The notes beneath the pieces were generated by a model. The model saw nothing but the letters and a program-made list of their open reading frames with translations, did no database searches and was not told the DNA's origin. From Acidimicrobiia bacterium (lineage in GTDB: Bacteria > Actinomycetota > Acidimicrobiia > Acidimicrobiales > Aldehydirespiratoraceae), in NCBI GenBank assembly GCA_022819505.1, contig JAJEHD010000019.1:248001-312000 (forward strand): DNA of 64,000 nt, written 5' to 3'. Positions 1-9,559 of this stretch are shown in pieces (the first letter of the stretch is position 1; each line of letters starts with the position of its first letter). A program made the translations under genes and the position numbers.

Positions 1-33
1 TGTAGCCGTCCTGGCTGTGCTTGTCTCGGTCAT
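1..33 (-). CDS. Possible start of a divergent gene cut by the window edge
   Basis: An ATG on the minus strand at position 33 is preceded by a purine-rich GGGTGAG. It opens eleven codons (M-T-E-T-S-T-A-R-T-A-T) that run off the left edge. Too little is present to name a product. The only support is a plausible ribosome binding site and a position divergent from the E1 gene. It may be chance. Confidence 0.2.
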   Translation of the reverse strand, partial: MTETSTARTAT

Positions 34-163
34 GAACTCACCCTAGTCATTGAAACTCTTGCTGTCTGGGGGATGCAGATATGGAATCACAGGCGTACGA
101 CGTGATACACAAGCGTTTCCTACCTAGAGTGTCGCCGTTGGCGGCTCACAGAGGAGCATGACG

Positions 164-2242
164 ATGCGGCAGATCCTGGACCCGGCGGGAGAGCTTGTAG
201 GGCCGGTCCCTGATCTCGACGACGGCCAGCTGGTCGACATGCTCCGCCTGCTGCTTACCACCCGGATGGCCGACGAGAAGCTGCTCAACCTCCAGCGGCA
301 GGGACGCATGCCGGCCTACTACCAGGTAAGCGGCCAGGAAGCCCACGTCGGGGCGGCTCTGGCACTGCGGGAGACCGACTGGCTTTTCTCCGCGTACCGC
401 GAGCTGGGCATGTGGCTGGCCCGGGGTATGAGCCCCATCGCCACGCTCGGGCTGTGGATGGGCGTGCCCGACGATGATGATCTCTGGGACGTCAACCGCT
501 ACCGGGTGACCAGGCTCAACGCCACCATCGGAACCCACCTGCCCCACGCCGTGGGCTTCAGCTACGCCGAGCGCCTCCAGAAGCGCGACACCGTGGCCAT
601 GGTGGTGTTCGGCGACGGCGCCACCTCGGAGTCCGACTTCCACGCAGCCATGAACTTCGCCGGGGTGTGGAAGACCCCCACGGTGTTCCTGTGCCAGAAC
701 AACCAGGTGGCCCAGTCGACAACCATCGACAAGCAGACCGCGGCGGCCACCCTGGCCGCCAAGGCCGACGGCTACGGGTTCACCGGCGTGCGCGTCGACG
801 GCATGGACCCGCTGGCCATGTACCAGACCGCCCGCGAGTCGGTCGAGCGGGCCGCGGCCGGGGAGGGCCCGACCCTCATCGAGATGCACACCTACCGGTT
901 CGCACCCCACTCCACCTACGACGGAACCCCGGTGTACCGCACCACCGACGAGGAGGCCCGGTGGCGCGAGCAGGATCCCATCACCCGGATGAGGTCCTTC
1001 CTGGTGAACAAGGGACTGTGGGAGGCCGACCAGGAGGACGGCATGCGTGCCGGGATCTCAGCCGAGCTCGAATCCTTCGTCGACCGGCTGGAGGCCCGGG
1101 CTGGCGTGTCGCGCGATTACTCGCCCCGGCAGCTGTTCGCCCGAACGCCGGCCTCGCTGACCGAGCAGTTGCACCGTGAGCAGCACGACGCCGGCGAGCC
1201 GGCCGCCACGCTGGACCCCGAGGAGGTGTGGGCGGTCGAGCCGGAGGTGTCACCGACCGGCGAGACCCGCCGACTCGACATGACCGAGGCCCTCAAGCTG
1301 ACGCTGCACTCGGCCTTCGAGCGTGACCCGTCGCTGGTGATCCTCGGCGAGGACGTAGGCGTGGAGGGGGGCGTGTTCCGCATCACCGAGGGCATGCACG
1401 AGCGCTTCGGCGAGGACCGGGTGATCGACACCCCCCTGTGCGAGACCGGCATCATGGGCACCGCGGTGGGGATGGCCATGGCCGGGCTGAGGCCGATCGC
1501 CGAGATCGAGTTCGCCGGCTTCGTCTACCCCGCCTTCGATCAGCTCATCGGGCATGTGGCCCGCATCCGGTGGCGCTACCGGGGCCATCTGACCGCGCCG
1601 GTTGTGGCCCGGCTGCCGGTGGGCACCAACCTCGACAACTTCGAGTTCCACACCGACTCGCCCGAGTCGTTCCTGACCCACGCGCCCGGCCTGGTGGTGG
1701 TGTACCCCTCCAACCCCTACGACGCCAAGGGCCTGATGGAGTCGGCCCTGGCCAGCGAGGACCCGGTGGTGTTCCTGGAGCCCATCTCGCTGTACCGCGG
1801 CCTCAAACAGGACGTGCCCACAGGTCCCTACCGGATCCCGTTCGGCCGAGCCAGCGTGCTGCGCGAGGGCACCGATGTGACGGTTGTTTCGTGGGGGCCG
1901 CCGGCGCGCGAGGCGCTGAAGGCGGCTGAGTCGCTGACCGCGGAGGGGGTGTCGGCCGAGGTGATCGACCTGCGGACCCTGTATCCATGGGATCGTGAGA
2001 CCGTTTTGGACAGCGTGGACCGCACGGGACGGCTGGTGGTGGCCCATGAGGCCCACACCACCAGCGGGTTCGGCGCCGAGATCCTGGCCGCCGTCAGCGA
2101 GCACGGCCTCTACTCGCTGGAGGCGCCGCCGGTGAGGGTGGCCCACATGGACGTCTTCTGGGGTCCCACCCAGCTGGAGCGCTACTCGATGATCACCGCC
2201 GACCGCATCGCCGCCGGCATCCGCCGCGCCCTGGCCGGCTGA
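164..2242 (+). CDS. 2-oxoacid dehydrogenase E1, fused alpha and beta subunits
   Basis: This thiamine diphosphate enzyme decarboxylates a 2-oxoacid (pyruvate or a branched-chain oxoacid) and passes the acyl group to the lipoyl arm of E2. The first ~340 residues are an E1-alpha domain, with the GDG...NN thiamine-binding signature starting near residue 150. From about residue 368 a complete E1-beta domain follows (MTEAL, GEDVG, ETGIMGTAVGMAM). In many bacteria the two are separate genes. Two ATGs lie at 158 and 164. The GAGGAG at 151-156 is one base from the first and seven from the second, so I chose 164. The E2 gene starts one base after the stop. No E3 gene is in the window. Whether the substrate is pyruvate or a branched-chain oxoacid cannot be told by eye. 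Confidence 0.9.
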   Translation: MRQILDPAGELVGPVPDLDDGQLVDMLRLLLTTRMADEKLLNLQRQGRMPAYYQVSGQEAHVGAALALRETDWLFSAYRELGMWLARGMSPIATLGLWMGVPDDDDLWDVNRYRVTRLNATIGTHLPHAVGFSYAERLQKRDTVAMVVFGDGATSESDFHAAMNFAGVWKTPTVFLCQNNQVAQSTTIDKQTAAATLAAKADGYGFTGVRVDGMDPLAMYQTARESVERAAAGEGPTLIEMHTYRFAPHSTYDGTPVYRTTDEEARWREQDPITRMRSFLVNKGLWEADQEDGMRAGISAELESFVDRLEARAGVSRDYSPRQLFARTPASLTEQLHREQHDAGEPAATLDPEEVWAVEPEVSPTGETRRLDMTEALKLTLHSAFERDPSLVILGEDVGVEGGVFRITEGMHERFGEDRVIDTPLCETGIMGTAVGMAMAGLRPIAEIEFAGFVYPAFDQLIGHVARIRWRYRGHLTAPVVARLPVGTNLDNFEFHTDSPESFLTHAPGLVVVYPSNPYDAKGLMESALASEDPVVFLEPISLYRGLKQDVPTGPYRIPFGRASVLREGTDVTVVSWGPPAREALKAAESLTAEGVSAEVIDLRTLYPWDRETVLDSVDRTGRLVVAHEAHTTSGFGAEILAAVSEHGLYSLEAPPVRVAHMDVFWGPTQLERYSMITADRIAAGIRRALAG

Positions 2243-2243
2243 C

Positions 2244-3413
2244 ATGGCGAGCGTCTTCAAGCTCCCTTCGGTGGGCGACACCATGGTGGAGGGCGAGATC
2301 GTGGAATGGCTGGTAGCCGTCGGCGACACCGTGGACCTCGACCAGCCCATCTGCTCGGTCGAGACCGACAAGTCGGTGGTGGAGATGACCACCCCCTACC
2401 GGGGAACGGTGCTGGCCCTCGGAGGCGAGCCCGGCGACGTCATCGAAGTGGGCGAGACCCTCATCGTGGTCGGCGAGCCCGGCGAGGAGGTCCCCGCCGA
2501 GGACCAACCCGGCCCCGCTACGGCAGCCGCCGGTTCGGTTGCTGCTCCGCGTCCGGCGCCCGCGCCGGCTGCGGCCCAGCCGGCCGCCCCGGGCTCGGTC
2601 AAGGCCGTGCCCAAGGCCCGCAAGCTGGCCCGCGAGCTGGGCATCGACCTGGCCGCCGTATCCGGTACCGGATCGGGCGGCTCCATCACCGTCGCCGACG
2701 TGGAGGCCGCCGCCGCGGCGCAGGCGGCGGCAGACGGCGGCAGGCGGGAGCGGTTGTCGGCCATGCGCCGCTCCATCGCCCGCCACATGACCGAGTCGAT
2801 GCAGGTCCCGCAGTTCACCTCGATGGTGGACGTGGACGCCAGCGGTCTGCTGGCGTCCCGAGCCGCCGCGTCTGCCGAGACCGGCTCGCGGGTGCCCCTC
2901 GATGCTCTCCTGGTGGCGCTGCTGGTCCCGGTACTGCGGGACCATCCCGTGATGAACGCCAGGCTGGACGGCGACGAGATCGAGTACTTCGAGCGCTACG
3001 ACATCGGCGTCGCCGTCGACACCCCCGACGGGTTGATGGTGCCGGTGGTGCGGGGCGCCGATGCTCTCGCCATGCCTGAGCTGTCAGCGGAGATCCTGCG
3101 CCTGGCTGCCGCGGCCCGAGACCGCACGGTTGCCCCCAACGAGCTGGCCGGGGCCACCACCACCGTCAACAACGTGGGCTCGCTCGGGATGCTGGCCGGG
3201 ACGCCCATGCTGCCGGTCGGAACCAGCATGATCGCCGCCTTCGGCATGGCCCGCCCGGTAGTGCGCCTGATCGACGGTGCCCCGGTCGAGGTGCCGACCA
3301 TGACAGTGTCGGCCACGTTCGACCACCGCGTCATCGACGGCGGCGCCAGCGGCCGGTTCCTCGCCCAACTCAAGGAAGCCATCGAAAGGGCAGACCCCGC
3401 CCAGGCTGGCTGA
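2244..3413 (+). CDS. Dihydrolipoamide acyltransferase (E2) of a 2-oxoacid dehydrogenase complex
   Basis: E2 forms the core of the dehydrogenase complex and transfers the acyl group from lipoamide to CoA. The domain order is standard. A lipoyl domain carries the modified lysine in ETDKS (K43). An Ala/Pro-rich linker follows, then a peripheral subunit-binding domain (about 118-155, KARKLARELGIDL) and a C-terminal catalytic domain with the DHRVIDGG active-site motif (His near 361). At 389 residues it has a single lipoyl domain. It is one base downstream of the fused E1, so the two are surely cotranscribed. No dihydrolipoamide dehydrogenase is nearby, so E3 must be shared from elsewhere. Confidence 0.92.
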   Translation: MASVFKLPSVGDTMVEGEIVEWLVAVGDTVDLDQPICSVETDKSVVEMTTPYRGTVLALGGEPGDVIEVGETLIVVGEPGEEVPAEDQPGPATAAAGSVAAPRPAPAPAAAQPAAPGSVKAVPKARKLARELGIDLAAVSGTGSGGSITVADVEAAAAAQAAADGGRRERLSAMRRSIARHMTESMQVPQFTSMVDVDASGLLASRAAASAETGSRVPLDALLVALLVPVLRDHPVMNARLDGDEIEYFERYDIGVAVDTPDGLMVPVVRGADALAMPELSAEILRLAAAARDRTVAPNELAGATTTVNNVGSLGMLAGTPMLPVGTSMIAAFGMARPVVRLIDGAPVEVPTMTVSATFDHRVIDGGASGRFLAQLKEAIERADPAQAG

Positions 3414-3528
3414 CCCCTCGCAGAAAGCTCAGGGTCTCAGGGAAAGGTAAGGGATTCCCCGGGTTGGGGAGGGTCGCGCCGGTCGTAGAGTCCCGCGTGA
3501 GACCTCCCCTCAGCGCCTAGGAGAAATC

Positions 3529-4278
3529 GTGACTTCCTCCCCTACCCAAGCACTGGCCGTCGCGGCCCAGGCGGTGGCCGCCTCCAAGATCTACGGCTCC
3601 GGAGACACCGAGGTACGGGCCCTCGACGCCATCGACGTGGGCTTCGAGCAGGGCCGCTTCACCGCCATCATGGGACCGTCGGGATCCGGCAAGTCCACCC
3701 TGATGCACTGCATGGCCGGCCTCGACAGCGTCACCTCCGGCCAAGTGATCATCGGCGACACCGACCTCACCACGCTGTCGGAGAAGGACCTCACCCTGCT
3801 GCGGCGCGACAACGTGGGCTTCGTCTTCCAGGCCTACAACCTGGTGCCCACCCTCACCGCCATCGAGAACATCACCCTGCCGATGGACCTCGCCGGCTCC
3901 AAGGGCGACACCGCCTGGGTCGACGAGGTGGTGGGCGCCACCGGGCTCACCGACCGGGTCAAGCACCGCCCCAACGAGCTGTCGGGCGGCCAGCAGCAGC
4001 GGGTGGCGGTGGCCCGGGCCCTGGCCGGCAAGCCCCAGATCATCTTCGCCGACGAGCCCACCGGCAACGTCGACTCCAATACCGCGGCCGAGATCCTCGG
4101 CTTCATGCGGAGCGCGGTCGACCAGATGGGCCAGACCATCGTCATGGTCACCCACGACCCGGTGGCCGCCTCTTACGCCGACCGGGTGGTGTTCCTGGTG
4201 GACGGCAAGATCGTGGACGAACTGGCTGACCCCACACCCCAGGGCATCCGGGACCACATGACCCAGCTCGGCGCCTGA
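3529..4278 (+). CDS. ABC transporter ATP-binding protein, LolD/MacB type
   Basis: This is the nucleotide-binding subunit of an MacB/LolD-class ABC system, which works mechanically on lipoproteins, peptides or envelope substrates. Visible motifs are Walker A (GPSGSGKST, near residue 48), the Q-loop in VFQAYNLVP, the signature LSGGQQQR, Walker B IIFADEPTGN and the switch His in MVTHD. It starts at GTG with AGGAG eight bases upstream. The family is usually about 220-250 residues, and this one is 249. Two long FtsX-type permeases follow in the same direction, so the three genes form one transporter or envelope-remodelling complex. The substrate is unknown. Confidence 0.9.
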   Translation: MTSSPTQALAVAAQAVAASKIYGSGDTEVRALDAIDVGFEQGRFTAIMGPSGSGKSTLMHCMAGLDSVTSGQVIIGDTDLTTLSEKDLTLLRRDNVGFVFQAYNLVPTLTAIENITLPMDLAGSKGDTAWVDEVVGATGLTDRVKHRPNELSGGQQQRVAVARALAGKPQIIFADEPTGNVDSNTAAEILGFMRSAVDQMGQTIVMVTHDPVAASYADRVVFLVDGKIVDELADPTPQGIRDHMTQLGA

Positions 4279-4339
4279 GCCGGACACCTTCGGCCCGCCA
4301 CCCGGCCCCACCCCTCAACACTCCGAAGAGGCTCCCGAC

Positions 4340-6916
4340 ATGCTTCGCCTGGCCCTGAAGTCGCTGCTCGCCCACAAGCTCCGCTTCGCGTTCACTGCGC
4401 TGGCGATCGTCCTGGGCGTGGCCTTCGTGGTGTCGGCGTTCGTGACGGCCGACTCGCTGCGCTCCACGTTCGACGACCTCGCTGCCGACATCAACACCGG
4501 CACCGACTTCACCGTGCGGGGGGCCCTGCCCTTCGGCGACATCACCCAGGCGAATCCCCCGCCGGTGGATGACAGCCTGCTCGACGACATCCGGGCCGTC
4601 GCGGGAGTGCAGTCGGCCGAGGGCGGGTTCTTCGTCGACGGTGTGATTCCCGTGGACGGATCCGGGGAGTCCCCGACCACGCTGGGAGGACCTAGAGCCG
4701 GCACCAACTGGACCGCGGACCCGACGCTGTCGCAGTACTTCCTGATCGACGGCGAATGGCCTCAAGGGCCCGCTCAGTTCGCCGTGGACGTCGTGACCTT
4801 CGCCGACTACGACTTCGAGCTGGGCCGCGACTACCAGGTGGTCACACCCATCGGGCCCCGCACCTTCACCCTCACCGGCACCATGCAGTTCGGCTTTCCC
4901 GAGAACGCCGGGATCGGCGCGGTGTTCTCGGTGTTCGACACCCCCACCGCCCAGCAGGTCCTCGGCCTGGAGGGCAAGTTCAACCAGATCGCGGTGCGGG
5001 CCGAGCCGGCGGCCGACATCCCGCAGGTGCAGGACCGGATCACAGCGGTGCTGCCGGCGGGAACGGAGGTCATCACGTCCGAGGAGGCTGCCGAAGAGTT
5101 CGGCGACGCTTTCGAGAGCTTCATCGGACCGTTCCAGACGATCCTGCTGGTGTTCGCCTTCATCGTGCTGTTCGTGAGCGCGTTCATCATCTCCAACACC
5201 TTCAACATCGTCCTTGGCCAGCGGGTGCGGGAGCTGTCGCTCCTGCGGGCGCTGGGAGCCACTCCCCGCCAGGTGCGCCGCACGGTGCTGATCGAGTCGC
5301 TGGTGATCGGCGCCACCGCCGCGGCAGCAGGCATCGGGCTCGGGATGCTCGGCGCGCTCGGGCTCGAGGCGCTGCTGTCCGCGTTCGGCGCGTCGCTGCC
5401 CGACGGACCTCTACCGCTGCGGGCGCGCACCGTGGCTTGGGCGTTCGCGGTGGGCGTCGGCTTCACGGTGGTGGCGTCGCTGGTGCCGGCCGCGAAGGCG
5501 TCGCGGATCTCGCCGGTGGCCGGGCTCGGCGAGCAGAGCGGCGACGACGGCGGGCACGGCCGCTTGTGGCGGGTGATCGCGGGCGCCGGTCTTGCCGCTG
5601 CGGGACTGATCCTGATCGGCCGGGGGCTGTTCGCCGACTTCGACTCCACCACCGCGCAGCTGTTGTCGCTGGGCATCGGGGCCGCGGTTGTGTTCGTGGC
5701 GGTGGCGGTGCTCAGCCCGCTCATAGCCGGGCCGACCGTGGCCGCCCTGGCCCGTCCCCTACCGTGGATCCTGCGCACGCCCGGCCGGCTGGCCCGCGAC
5801 AACGCAGCCCGTAGCCCCCGGCGGACTGCGGCCACCGCGGTGGCCCTGACCATCGGCCTTGCCCTGGTGGCCATGGTGCTGGTGGTGGGCCAGTCCCTCA
5901 AGGACACCTTCAGCGAGAGCCTGAGCGACGCGGTGGCAGCCGACTATGTGATCAGCACCGACACGTTCTCCGGCGTGCCCGAGACTCTGGCCGCCGACCT
6001 GAGGAGCGCCGGAGCGGCTGCCGCGGTCCCGCTCGACGAGTACCCGGCGCAGGTCCTCAGTCCGGTCGCTCCGGGACGCATCGACGACGCCGAATTGACG
6101 GTCACCGACCTGGACGCCATCGACGAGGTGGCCAACCTGGGCGTGATCGACGGCAACCTCGACGGCCTCGATCCGATGTCGGCACTGCTGGTCGCCAGCG
6201 ATACCGCCGACGACTGGGGCCTGGAGGTCGGGGATGAGGTCAGCGTCAACCTGACCAGCGGCGAGACGCTGGTCGTGACCGTCGGCGCGGTGTTCGCCCA
6301 GACCCGGCCGCCCTTCTGGGACGAGTGGATCATCGACGAGTCGCTTCACCGGCAGACGGCCGGCGCCGACCGGTTCGACCAGTGGGTGGCCGTCAACGTG
6401 GACGGCGACGATCCACAGGCGTCGCGGGCCCTGCTCGACGAGGTGCTCAGCGCGTACCCGCAGGCCACGCTGGAGGACCGCCAGGAGTTCCAGGCGTCCC
6501 TCGAGTCGAACCTCAACACCCTGCTGGCGCTGGTGAACGTGTTCCTGCTGTTCGCACTGGTGGTGGCCCTGGTCGGCATCGTGAACACCCTGACGTTGTC
6601 GGTGTTCGAGCGCACCCATGAGATCGGGCTGCTGAGGGCGGTGGGCATGACCCGGCGCCAGTTGCGCCGGTCGATCCGCTGGGAGGCCGCCGCCATCTCG
6701 CTCTACGGCGCCCTCGTCGGGGTGGTGCTGGGACTGGGTTTCGGGGTGGCCCTGTCGGTGGCGATCCCCGACGATGCCATTGACCGGGTCTCGGTCCCCA
6801 GCGGCCAGATCATCGGGCTCGTGGTGGTGGCCGTGGCTTTCGGGCTCCTGGCGGCGGTGTTCCCGTCATACCGGGCGGGCCGCTTGAACGTCCTAGAAGC
6901 GATCGCCGCGGACTGA
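4340..6916 (+). CDS. ABC transporter permease with tandem FtsX domains
   Basis: A large membrane subunit of 858 residues. It has an N-terminal membrane segment (about 15-38), an extracytoplasmic MacB_PCD-like domain, a first FtsX domain (about 265-390, with EL-SLLRALGATPRQVR), a central hydrophobic cluster (about 410-500), a second periplasmic-type region and a C-terminal FtsX domain (about 730-850, EIGLLRAVGMTRRQLRRS). The two halves look like an internal duplication, giving a permease that carries two half-transporters in one chain. It follows the ATPase after 61 bases and precedes a homologue of almost identical length. Such pairs in actinobacteria are annotated as FtsX-like permeases of unknown cargo. 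Confidence 0.88.
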   Translation: MLRLALKSLLAHKLRFAFTALAIVLGVAFVVSAFVTADSLRSTFDDLAADINTGTDFTVRGALPFGDITQANPPPVDDSLLDDIRAVAGVQSAEGGFFVDGVIPVDGSGESPTTLGGPRAGTNWTADPTLSQYFLIDGEWPQGPAQFAVDVVTFADYDFELGRDYQVVTPIGPRTFTLTGTMQFGFPENAGIGAVFSVFDTPTAQQVLGLEGKFNQIAVRAEPAADIPQVQDRITAVLPAGTEVITSEEAAEEFGDAFESFIGPFQTILLVFAFIVLFVSAFIISNTFNIVLGQRVRELSLLRALGATPRQVRRTVLIESLVIGATAAAAGIGLGMLGALGLEALLSAFGASLPDGPLPLRARTVAWAFAVGVGFTVVASLVPAAKASRISPVAGLGEQSGDDGGHGRLWRVIAGAGLAAAGLILIGRGLFADFDSTTAQLLSLGIGAAVVFVAVAVLSPLIAGPTVAALARPLPWILRTPGRLARDNAARSPRRTAATAVALTIGLALVAMVLVVGQSLKDTFSESLSDAVAADYVISTDTFSGVPETLAADLRSAGAAAAVPLDEYPAQVLSPVAPGRIDDAELTVTDLDAIDEVANLGVIDGNLDGLDPMSALLVASDTADDWGLEVGDEVSVNLTSGETLVVTVGAVFAQTRPPFWDEWIIDESLHRQTAGADRFDQWVAVNVDGDDPQASRALLDEVLSAYPQATLEDRQEFQASLESNLNTLLALVNVFLLFALVVALVGIVNTLTLSVFERTHEIGLLRAVGMTRRQLRRSIRWEAAAISLYGALVGVVLGLGFGVALSVAIPDDAIDRVSVPSGQIIGLVVVAVAFGLLAAVFPSYRAGRLNVLEAIAAD

Positions 6917-6938
6917 CGGCAGGCCCGGGAGTTCGACG

Positions 6939-9521
6939 ATGTTCAAGCTCGCGCTCCGAAGCCTGATCGACAAGAAGCTCCGCTTCGCGCTCACCACTTT
7001 CGTTGTGGTGCTGGGCGTGATGTTCGTGGTGGGCTCGTTCACGCTTACTGACAGCCTGCGGTCCACGTTCGCGGGGCTTGCTCGGGACATCGCCCAGGGC
7101 GCCGACCTGACGGTACGGGCGGACCAGTCCTTCGGCGGCGACTTCGACCGGGCGACGGTGCCGGAGGCGGTGGGCGAGCAGGTGTTGGGCGTCGAGGGAG
7201 TGGACCGGATCCAGCCCGAACTCGGCGCCCTGAACGTGTTCATCGTCGACAGCGAGGGCAACCCGATCAGGCCTCCGGGCCCGCCGGCGCTTGGGTTCAA
7301 CTTCAACCCGGGCACGTTCTTCATCACCGAAGGCAGGCAGCCCGGCGCGCCCGGCGAGTTCGCGGCCGACACGTCGACGGCGGCCAACAACGGGCTGCTC
7401 GTCGGCGAGACCTACGAGATCAGCGGACCCATCTCAGCCGAGCCCTTCGAGTTGGTCGGCGTGTTCAACTTCGGGTCCCCCGACTCCCATACCGGCCTGG
7501 GCCAGACCATGGCCGCCTTCGAGCTCGACGAGGCCCAGCGCTTCTTCGGCATGGAGGACGGCTACCAGGCGATCAGTGTGCTGGTGTCGACCGGCTCCGA
7601 GGTGTCTGACGTGCAGGCCCGGCTGGAAGCCGCACTGGGCGACGACTATCGCGTGATCACTCAGGAGGTCGACGCGGCCGAGCAGGAGGAGGACTTCAAC
7701 CAGGTCGTCGACATCTTCAACACGATCCTGCTGGTGTTCGCGTTCATCGCGGTGTTCGTGGCCGCCTTCATCATCAACAACACGTTCCAGATCATCCTCG
7801 GCCAGCGGGTGCGCGAGATCGGGCTGTGGCGGGCCATCGGAGCGACACCGAGGCAGGTGAGCCGGTCGGTGATCACCGAGTCGGCCATCGTGGGCGTCGT
7901 CGCCACGATCATCGGGATCGGGCTCGGCCTCGTGCTGGCCCTGATGTTGCGGGCCATCCTCGAACTGATCGGATTCCCGCTCCCACCGGGTCCGCTGACG
8001 TTGCGGCCCCGCACCGTCGGGCTGGCGCTGCTTGTCGGGCTGGGCGTGACGATGATCTCGTCGATCGCGCCCGCGCTCAGAGCCCGCAAGATCTCCCCGG
8101 TGGCCGCTCTGGCCCACGACTTCCGGCTGGACGCCACAAGCTTGCGACGTCGCGTGATCGCGGGCGGGACGGTGTTCGCGGTCGGGGTGGTCGCGCTGGC
8201 CGCAGGCATGACCGCCGGGCTGGACACCACCCCTACCTTCGTTCTGCTGGGGATCGGGGCCGTGCTGGCCTTCGTCGGCATCAACACCGTGAGCCCGGCC
8301 TTCGCCCGGCCGGCTGCATCGGCGCTGGGCCGCCCGGTGAAATCGCTGTTCGGCATGCCGGGCCGCTTGGGCCGCGACAACGCCGCCCGGAACCCCCGGC
8401 GGACTGCCTCGACCGCCGGGGCGCTCCTGATCGGCCTCGCTCTGATGGGGCTGGCCGCGGTGGTAGGCGAGTCCGTCAAGAAGACGTTCGTCAACATCAT
8501 CGAGAACGCCGTGGAGGCCGACTACTTCATCCGGTCGGCCGAGACCGGCTTCGGCCCCCCGCCCGGCTTCCCAGCCCGACTGGCCGACGAGATCGAGGCG
8601 CTGGACGAGATCGAGAGCGTGATGCGGATCCAGTTCGCCTTCGGCGGGCTGAGCGTCGACGGGGAGCCCCGAGACATCGTGGCCGCCGACATGGCCCTGG
8701 CCGACGACCACTTCGACGGCCAGGTGAGCTCGGGCGACATGGCCGCCGGCGATCCGCTCACCGCTCTGGCCCTGCACAGCGACTCGGCCGAGAGCTTGCG
8801 CGTCGGCGTGGGCGACACCGTCGAGGCCACCTTCCCCGACAACCAGACCGAGACCCTCACCGTGGTGGCCATATTCGAGGACGCCGCCATCTACGGCAAC
8901 TGGCTGATCGACGGGGCTCTGTGGGACCGCCACTTCAACCGCAACGACCTGGCCTTCGCCAGCGCCCGCATCGCCGATCTCCCCGGCGCCGTCGGCGAGG
9001 CCGAGCAGGCCGCCTTGCAGGATCGCAGCCGGGCAGCCATCGAGGGTGTGCTCGACCGCTATCCCACCGTGATGGTCGAGAACCAGGCCGAGTTCCGCCA
9101 GACCCAGGAGTCCCAGCTCACTGCGTTGATAAGGGTGATCCAGGTGCTCATAGGCCTGTCGTTCGTCATCGCGCTGATCGGCATCATCAACACCTTGAGC
9201 CTGTCGGTGTTCGAGCGCATCCACGAGATCGGCCTGCTGCGCTCGGTGGGCATGACCCGAAAGCAGCTGCGGCGCTCGATCTACTGGGAGGCGCTGATCG
9301 TGGCCGTGTTCGGCGGGCTTCTTGGGGTGACGGTCGGCACCGTGTTCGGCGTGGCGACCACGCTGGCGCTGCCGGAGTCGTTCGTTCAGACGGTGGCCGT
9401 GCCGTGGCTGGACCTCGTGGTCTTCGTGTTGATCTCGGCGGTGGCGGGGCTGCTGGCCGCCATCCTCCCCGCAGTGCGGGCCGGTCGTATGAACATCCTC
9501 GACGCCATCGCCCACGAGTAG
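6939..9521 (+). CDS. ABC transporter permease with tandem FtsX domains, paralogue of the preceding gene
   Basis: An 860-residue paralogue of the preceding permease, with the same architecture: an N-terminal anchor (FKLALRSLIDKKLRFALTTF), extracytoplasmic domains, an FtsX domain near 265-390 with EIGLWRAIGATPRQVSRS, a central membrane cluster and a C-terminal FtsX domain with EIGLLRSVGMTRKQLRRS. The start lies 22 bases after the previous stop with GGGAG upstream. The two permeases probably heterodimerise over the single ATPase at 3529, because no second ATPase gene is present. The next gene is convergent. Confidence 0.88.
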   Translation: MFKLALRSLIDKKLRFALTTFVVVLGVMFVVGSFTLTDSLRSTFAGLARDIAQGADLTVRADQSFGGDFDRATVPEAVGEQVLGVEGVDRIQPELGALNVFIVDSEGNPIRPPGPPALGFNFNPGTFFITEGRQPGAPGEFAADTSTAANNGLLVGETYEISGPISAEPFELVGVFNFGSPDSHTGLGQTMAAFELDEAQRFFGMEDGYQAISVLVSTGSEVSDVQARLEAALGDDYRVITQEVDAAEQEEDFNQVVDIFNTILLVFAFIAVFVAAFIINNTFQIILGQRVREIGLWRAIGATPRQVSRSVITESAIVGVVATIIGIGLGLVLALMLRAILELIGFPLPPGPLTLRPRTVGLALLVGLGVTMISSIAPALRARKISPVAALAHDFRLDATSLRRRVIAGGTVFAVGVVALAAGMTAGLDTTPTFVLLGIGAVLAFVGINTVSPAFARPAASALGRPVKSLFGMPGRLGRDNAARNPRRTASTAGALLIGLALMGLAAVVGESVKKTFVNIIENAVEADYFIRSAETGFGPPPGFPARLADEIEALDEIESVMRIQFAFGGLSVDGEPRDIVAADMALADDHFDGQVSSGDMAAGDPLTALALHSDSAESLRVGVGDTVEATFPDNQTETLTVVAIFEDAAIYGNWLIDGALWDRHFNRNDLAFASARIADLPGAVGEAEQAALQDRSRAAIEGVLDRYPTVMVENQAEFRQTQESQLTALIRVIQVLIGLSFVIALIGIINTLSLSVFERIHEIGLLRSVGMTRKQLRRSIYWEALIVAVFGGLLGVTVGTVFGVATTLALPESFVQTVAVPWLDLVVFVLISAVAGLLAAILPAVRAGRMNILDAIAHE

Positions 9522-9559
9522 CCCCCAGCTCGCCGCAGGGTCTCGGTTCCGCCCAGCCT